Origin: DATGKD01 sp035294855
Lineage (GTDB): Bacteria > Actinomycetota > Acidimicrobiia > Acidimicrobiales > UBA8190
DNA: 9,461 bases
Assembly: GCA_035294855.1 (NCBI GenBank)
Contig: DATGKD010000057.1
Coordinates: forward strand, 1-9,461
Direction of reading: 5' to 3'
Made by a program: the position numbers and the translations under genes. Below the pieces are notes generated by a model that saw nothing but the letters and a program-made list of their open reading frames with translations, ran no database searches and was not told the origin of the DNA. Shown in pieces: positions 6,470-9,461 of this stretch; the stretch's first letter is position 1; each line of letters opens with the position of its first letter.

Positions 6470-6484
6470 TTTCCGGAAATTCCG
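6470..6484. promoter_or_regulatory. Overlapping palindromes, candidate Lrp-type operator
   Basis: The 122-bp gap between divergent phenylalanine hydroxylase and its neighbouring regulator contains a perfect 10-bp palindrome, TTTCCGGAAA (6470-6479). It overlaps a second inverted repeat, CGGAA-A-TTCCG (6474-6484). The AT-flanked, twofold-symmetric site stands out from the GC-rich surroundings and is well placed to control both genes. The match to Lrp-type binding is inferred from position and symmetry only. Confidence 0.5.
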
Positions 6485-6542
6485 TGCCGAAAGCCGTCGC
6501 TGAGCCTCAATTCGTCCGGCAGAATGGCGACGGGAGGCACAC

Positions 6543-7022
6543 ATGGCGCATCCGAGGAACACGGCCACGGTCGACGACACCGACCGGCGCATCCTGCATG
6601 CGCTCGTCGCCGATGGCCGCATGTCGGTCAACGAGCTGGCGCGAGTGGCCCAGGTGTCGCGCGCCACCGCCTATGCCCGGCTCGAGCGCCTCCAGCGATC
6701 GGGCGTCATCACCGGCTTCAGCGCTGAGGTGGACCCGTCCGCGCTGGGTCGTGCCATCACCGCCATGATCCTCGTGAACGTCGACCAAGGGGCATGGGCC
6801 GAGGTGCGCGAGCAGCTCATCGCGCTGCCGGGCTTCGAGTACCTGGCGGTGACGAGCGGGGGCTTCGACTTCGTCATGCTGGTGCGGGTCCACGACGTCG
6901 CCGAACTGCGCGACGTCGTGCTGTACCGGTTGCATCGCATCCCCGCGGTCAAGACCACCCAGACCGTGTTCGTGCTCGACGAGGAACGCCGTCCGTTCGG
7001 GGCGTCGGCGGCCGCTCACTGA
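6543..7022 (+). CDS. Lrp/AsnC family regulator, likely of Phe hydroxylase and FAH
   Basis: The 159-residue protein is a standard-length Lrp/AsnC regulator. The helix-turn-helix domain covers about residues 10-60 (VDDTDRRILHALVADGRMS, then ELARVAQVSRATAYARLERL and SGVITGF). The RAM domain covers about 70-145, with the TSGGFDFVMLVRV turn (104-116) where effectors bind in the family. It resembles the regulator upstream of HPPD in the recognition helix (R-x-TA-x-ARL-x-x-L), suggesting paralogues. The ATG at 6543 follows GGGAGG (6532-6537) by five bases. Its stop TGA (7020-7022) shares the A with the ATG of the hydrolase, so the two are translationally coupled. It diverges from phenylalanine hydroxylase across a palindromic gap, making that gene and its own operon the likely targets. 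Confidence 0.92.
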   Translation: MAHPRNTATVDDTDRRILHALVADGRMSVNELARVAQVSRATAYARLERLQRSGVITGFSAEVDPSALGRAITAMILVNVDQGAWAEVREQLIALPGFEYLAVTSGGFDFVMLVRVHDVAELRDVVLYRLHRIPAVKTTQTVFVLDEERRPFGASAAAH

Positions 7023-7933
7023 TGCGCTTCTGCACGTACCGCCGCGGGGGCGAGGACCGCACGGGCCTCGTCGACGGCGACCGCGTGCTCGGCATGGCAC
7101 CCGGGGTCACGCTCCTCGGGTTGCTCGGCGACGACGGGGAGCGACTGCATGAAGCCGGCGAGGAGGCCCGTCGTGCTCCCGTCGAAGAGCTCGCCCTCGA
7201 CGCCGTAGAGCTGCGGGCTCCCATCCCCGTCCCCCCGTCGGTCCGAGACTTCCTCGCATTCGAGAACCACCTCCGCAACGCGCGTGGGGGCGTCGACCCC
7301 GATTGGTACGAGCTGCCCATCTTCTACTTCTCGAACCCGCAGGCCGTCGTCGGGCCCCGCGACGACATCCCCATCGCGCCGGGTTCGCTCGAGTGGGACT
7401 ACGAGCTCGAGTTCGCCGCTGTCGTCGGCCTGGCCGGCTCCGACCTCCGCCCCGATGCCGCCGAGCGCCACATCGCCGGGTACACGATCCTCTGCGACTT
7501 CTCGGCTCGCGACCTCCAGCGGCGTGAGATGCGGCTGGGCCTCGGGCCCGCCAAAGGGAAGGACACGGCGACCTCGATGGGGCCCGTGCTCGTGACCCCC
7601 GACGAGCTCGAGCCCCACCGGACCGAGCGGGGCATCGGCCTCGAGATGTCGGTCGAGGTGAACGGCACACGCATGGGAGGCGGCCGGCTCGACGACCTCT
7701 ACTGGCGCTTCGGCGACATGCTCGCGTACGCCAGTCGGGGCACCACGATCGTGCCCGGGGACGTGATCGGCTCCGGCACGGTGGGCACCGGTTGTCTCCT
7801 CGAGCTGCGGAGCATGGGACGCGACGTGCCCTGGCTGACCGCCGGCGACGACGTGACGCTGTCGGTCGAGCGTGTCGGCACCCTGCGCCACCGGATCGTC
7901 TCCGGGCGCGACCCGCGGCCGCTACGGGGGTGA
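7022..7933 (+). CDS. Fumarylacetoacetase family hydrolase
   Basis: In this context the expected reaction is hydrolysis of fumarylacetoacetate to fumarate and acetoacetate, the last step of tyrosine breakdown. The 303-residue product has a short N-terminal domain (RFCTYRRGGEDRTGLVDGDR) and the FAH catalytic domain from about residue 75. VRDFLAFENHLRNAR holds the candidate catalytic His83. WDYELEFAAVVG gives metal ligands Glu128 and Glu130, and CDFSARDLQ gives Asp159. KGKDTATSMGPVLVTPDEL (178-196) and PGDVIGSGTVGTGCLLEL (245-262) are family motifs. Its ATG overlaps the stop of the upstream Lrp gene (TGATG). It is shorter than eukaryotic fumarylacetoacetase (about 420 residues) and belongs to the broad FAH family, which also includes acylpyruvases and related hydrolases. 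The substrate is therefore inferred from neighbours. No isomerase gene accompanies it. Confidence 0.88.
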   Translation: MRFCTYRRGGEDRTGLVDGDRVLGMAPGVTLLGLLGDDGERLHEAGEEARRAPVEELALDAVELRAPIPVPPSVRDFLAFENHLRNARGGVDPDWYELPIFYFSNPQAVVGPRDDIPIAPGSLEWDYELEFAAVVGLAGSDLRPDAAERHIAGYTILCDFSARDLQRREMRLGLGPAKGKDTATSMGPVLVTPDELEPHRTERGIGLEMSVEVNGTRMGGGRLDDLYWRFGDMLAYASRGTTIVPGDVIGSGTVGTGCLLELRSMGRDVPWLTAGDDVTLSVERVGTLRHRIVSGRDPRPLRG

Positions 7934-8015
7934 CGGCCCCGCCTGTGAGCGGACGGCGCTGGCCGACCCGGCACGGCGTGCGTGTCGACGACTTCGGAGC
8001 GGGTATGAGACGTCC

Positions 8016-8417
8016 GTGCCCGACGTTGACGCCAGCAACTGGTCCGACGTCGTGGAGGCCGAGGACTACCAGACGGCCTTGCAGTACCTCAGCCTGCTGC
8101 TCCCCGACGACGCCGCCAAACGTGCGGTGGAGGCGTTGCGGAACGCCCCGCTCGTGCGGCGCCAGGCCAAGGACCTGCTGCGCGCCAGCAACCTGGACCC
8201 ACTCCCCGGGGACAACCCCGACGTCGCCTCGAAGCTCAAGAAATTGAAGAAGGGTCGCCTCCTCACACCGGTCCTGCTGCTCCGAGGCGACCTGCGCAGA
8301 CGCGCCCCGCTCACGATCGCCGACGGCTACCACCGCATCTCCGCCAGCTACATCCTCGACGAAAAAGCCGAGATCCCGTGCAAGCTCGCGGAGCTCCCCG
8401 GGGAGGAAACGATCTGA
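8016..8417 (+). CDS. Conserved hypothetical protein with ParB-like DGYHR motif
   Basis: The frame encodes 133 residues from a GTG at 8016. This start is chosen because similarity to remembered actinobacterial homologues seems to begin near NWSDVVEAEDYQTALQYLSL (8-27), while the longer upstream extension looks like out-of-frame shadow. The ribosome-binding site is weak (GAGA at 8006-8009). The N-terminal half is helical with a Lys-rich segment, KLKKLKKGR (73-81). The C-terminal half has a hydrophobic strand TPVLLLRGD, then LTIADGYHRISASYILDEKAE (99-119) and IPCKLAEL. The order of strand, Asp-Gly-x-His-Arg, helix, then Ile-Pro-Cys resembles the ParB/sulfiredoxin N-terminal fold. There is no DNA-binding helix-turn-helix. 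It lies 82 bases after the FAH gene on the same strand and might be co-transcribed. Function unknown. Confidence 0.72.
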   Translation: MPDVDASNWSDVVEAEDYQTALQYLSLLLPDDAAKRAVEALRNAPLVRRQAKDLLRASNLDPLPGDNPDVASKLKKLKKGRLLTPVLLLRGDLRRRAPLTIADGYHRISASYILDEKAEIPCKLAELPGEETI

Positions 8418-8774
8418 TTCCGGCCGGGGACGGACGGAGAGACATCGCTGAACGGGATCGGGAGCCGCCGAGGAATTTGGCTCAGGGGGGAGGGCTCGAA
8501 CTCCGCGACGTGTCACCCCGTCGGGTCCCAGTCATCCGCACCAGCCCAGGTGACCGCGCCCGTCGTTCCTGGCAGCCCTCGGCATGTGACGGCGTATCCG
8601 GGGCATCCGCGCGCTCTGTGCCCACATCGTGATCCGAAGGGTCGCCGGTTCGACGCGGCGGGATCTGTACGGCGATCCCGAGCGGTTCGCTGCCCGCAAG
8701 GGACGGGCTCGCACGCCGCGAGACCGGCACGGTTCCCCGTCTACGAGGGTTCGGGGTGGAACTCGACCGGACGG
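8418..8774. other. 357-bp stretch with no convincing gene
   Basis: Between the DGYHR protein and the end of the ankyrin gene I find no frame with both a plausible start and a recognisable domain. One plus-strand frame (about 8590-8780) reads through LYGDPERFAARKGR and could be a decayed coding scrap, but I cannot name a family. A GC palindrome near 8420-8428 follows the upstream stop codon but lacks a T-run. Confidence 0.45.
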
Positions 8775-9461
8775 TCAGTGAGAGGCGAGCAGTTCGCGGA
8801 TCCATTCGCTCGACGCGGCGGCCGCGACAGTCTTTCCCTTTGCATCGAGATCGGTGGGTCTGGCGCCGTGCCCCAGGAGCAGCAAGATGATGCGGTGCTG
8901 TTCCTCCTTGGCAGCCTCTGAGCCAGAGTTGCTCTTGCCTGTGTTCTGAACCGCCAGGTGGAGGGGGGTCGAACCGCTCTTGTTCATTCGCATCGGATCG
9001 GCGCCCTTGTCGATGAGCATGCTGACCGCGGCTGAGCATCGATTCCTTACGGCTCGATGAAGCGGGGCCACGCCACTCTTGTCGGTCGCGTTGGGGTCTG
9101 CGCCCGCCTCGATGAGGTAGGAGATCACGCTTCTTTGCCCATCTGAATCCCGGTCTTCCAAACCGGGGCCTCCATCTGCGGCGTAGTGCAGAGGTTCGGC
9201 TCCTCTTCGGTTACGGGCACGGACTTGAGCGCCTCGTGCGACGAGCGACTCCGCGATGCCCGGGTGATGCGCGGCGGAGGCCACGTGCAGGGCGGTGTCG
9301 CCCGCGTAGACGTAGTGCCGGATCGGCAGAAGGAAATATGCCTTTGGATCTTGCCGGCTCGCACCAGCCCGGAGCGAGCACGAGGCCAAGCCCGGCTCCT
9401 GCTCCAGCATTCTCGTGACCTCGCCGTGCTCTCGAGAGGCGATCCGGGCGAAGAGTGCGCG
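8775..9461 (-). CDS. Ankyrin-repeat protein, N-terminus beyond the window
   Basis: At least four ankyrin repeats are visible, counting from the internal Met at 9410. They are GDTALHVASAAHHPGIAESL (37-56), RGAEPLHYAADG (69-80), KSGVAPLHRAVRNRCSAAV (111-129) and KSGSTPLHLAVQNTGKSNSG (144-163). A degenerate last unit follows (KGKTVAAAAS). The helix-hairpin GADPNATD and GARPTDLD linkers fit the ankyrin consensus. Insertions between the helices of repeats 2 and 4 (GGPGLEDRDSDGQ and the Ser/Gly-rich loop) lengthen those units. The frame stays open for 17 more codons to the right edge (ending ...FARIASREHGEVTR before that Met), and these look like part of another repeat. No ribosome-binding site precedes Met 9410, so the true start is probably outside. 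Such proteins mediate protein-protein contacts; the partner is unknown. Local base composition seems less GC-rich than the catabolic genes. Confidence 0.88.
   Translation of the reverse strand, partial: RALFARIASREHGEVTRMLEQEPGLASCSLRAGASRQDPKAYFLLPIRHYVYAGDTALHVASAAHHPGIAESLVARGAQVRARNRRGAEPLHYAADGGPGLEDRDSDGQRSVISYLIEAGADPNATDKSGVAPLHRAVRNRCSAAVSMLIDKGADPMRMNKSGSTPLHLAVQNTGKSNSGSEAAKEEQHRIILLLLGHGARPTDLDAKGKTVAAAASSEWIRELLASH

Noticed and set aside
7107..8516. Very long minus-strand open frame (469 codons) across FAH and the DGYHR gene
   Set aside because: It is antisense to two better-supported genes, is Arg/Ala/Gly/Pro-rich with no family motif, and is explained by GC-rich third positions.
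8482..8560. T-loop-like bases (TTCGAGCCC on the minus strand) suggesting a second tRNA
   Set aside because: No matching T stem, anticodon arm or acceptor stem can be formed around it.
1..9461. CRISPR array, insertion sequence, phage or toxin-antitoxin system
   Set aside because: No regularly spaced repeats, terminal inverted repeats with transposase, structural phage genes or paired small toxin-antitoxin frames were seen.

Overview
The window is GC-rich bacterial DNA, roughly two-thirds G+C by eye, with strong third-position GC bias. It most likely comes from an actinobacterium-like organism. The GTG starts, a HPPD promoter with almost no leader, a two-copy DUF4389 protein, a stand-alone STAS antagonist and Lrp/AsnC regulators all fit this. 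A deep-branching class such as Acidimicrobiia is possible, but that is inference and cannot be settled from the sequence alone.

The centre (about 2577-7933) is a phenylalanine/tyrosine catabolic locus built as two regulator-enzyme modules. In module 1 an Lrp/AsnC regulator (minus strand) diverges from 4-hydroxyphenylpyruvate dioxygenase, which is followed by homogentisate 1,2-dioxygenase. In module 2 a phenylalanine 4-hydroxylase (minus) diverges from a second Lrp/AsnC regulator (plus), which is translationally coupled to a fumarylacetoacetase-family hydrolase. Together these cover Phe to Tyr, hydroxyphenylpyruvate to homogentisate, homogentisate to maleylacetoacetate, and fumarylacetoacetate to fumarate plus acetoacetate. 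Tyrosine aminotransferase and maleylacetoacetate isomerase are not in the window.

The left flank (1-2576) holds a two-repeat DUF4389 membrane protein, a remnant of an ABC1/UbiB-type kinase gene, a tRNA-Glu(CTC) on the minus strand, about 580 bp with no convincing gene, a SpoIIAA/RsbV-like STAS protein (minus), a repeat-bearing spacer, and a tiny acidic proline-rich protein. That small protein ends in a hairpin shared with the convergent Lrp gene.

The right flank (7934-9461) holds a conserved hypothetical protein with a ParB-like DGYHR motif, about 360 bp without a convincing gene, and an ankyrin-repeat protein (minus) whose reading frame runs off the right edge.

No insertion sequence, CRISPR array, phage gene or obviously new multi-gene system was seen. 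The items most worth a second look are the missing isomerase step, the DGYHR protein after the hydrolase, the overlapping palindromes between phenylalanine hydroxylase and its regulator, and the kinase remnant beside the tRNA.
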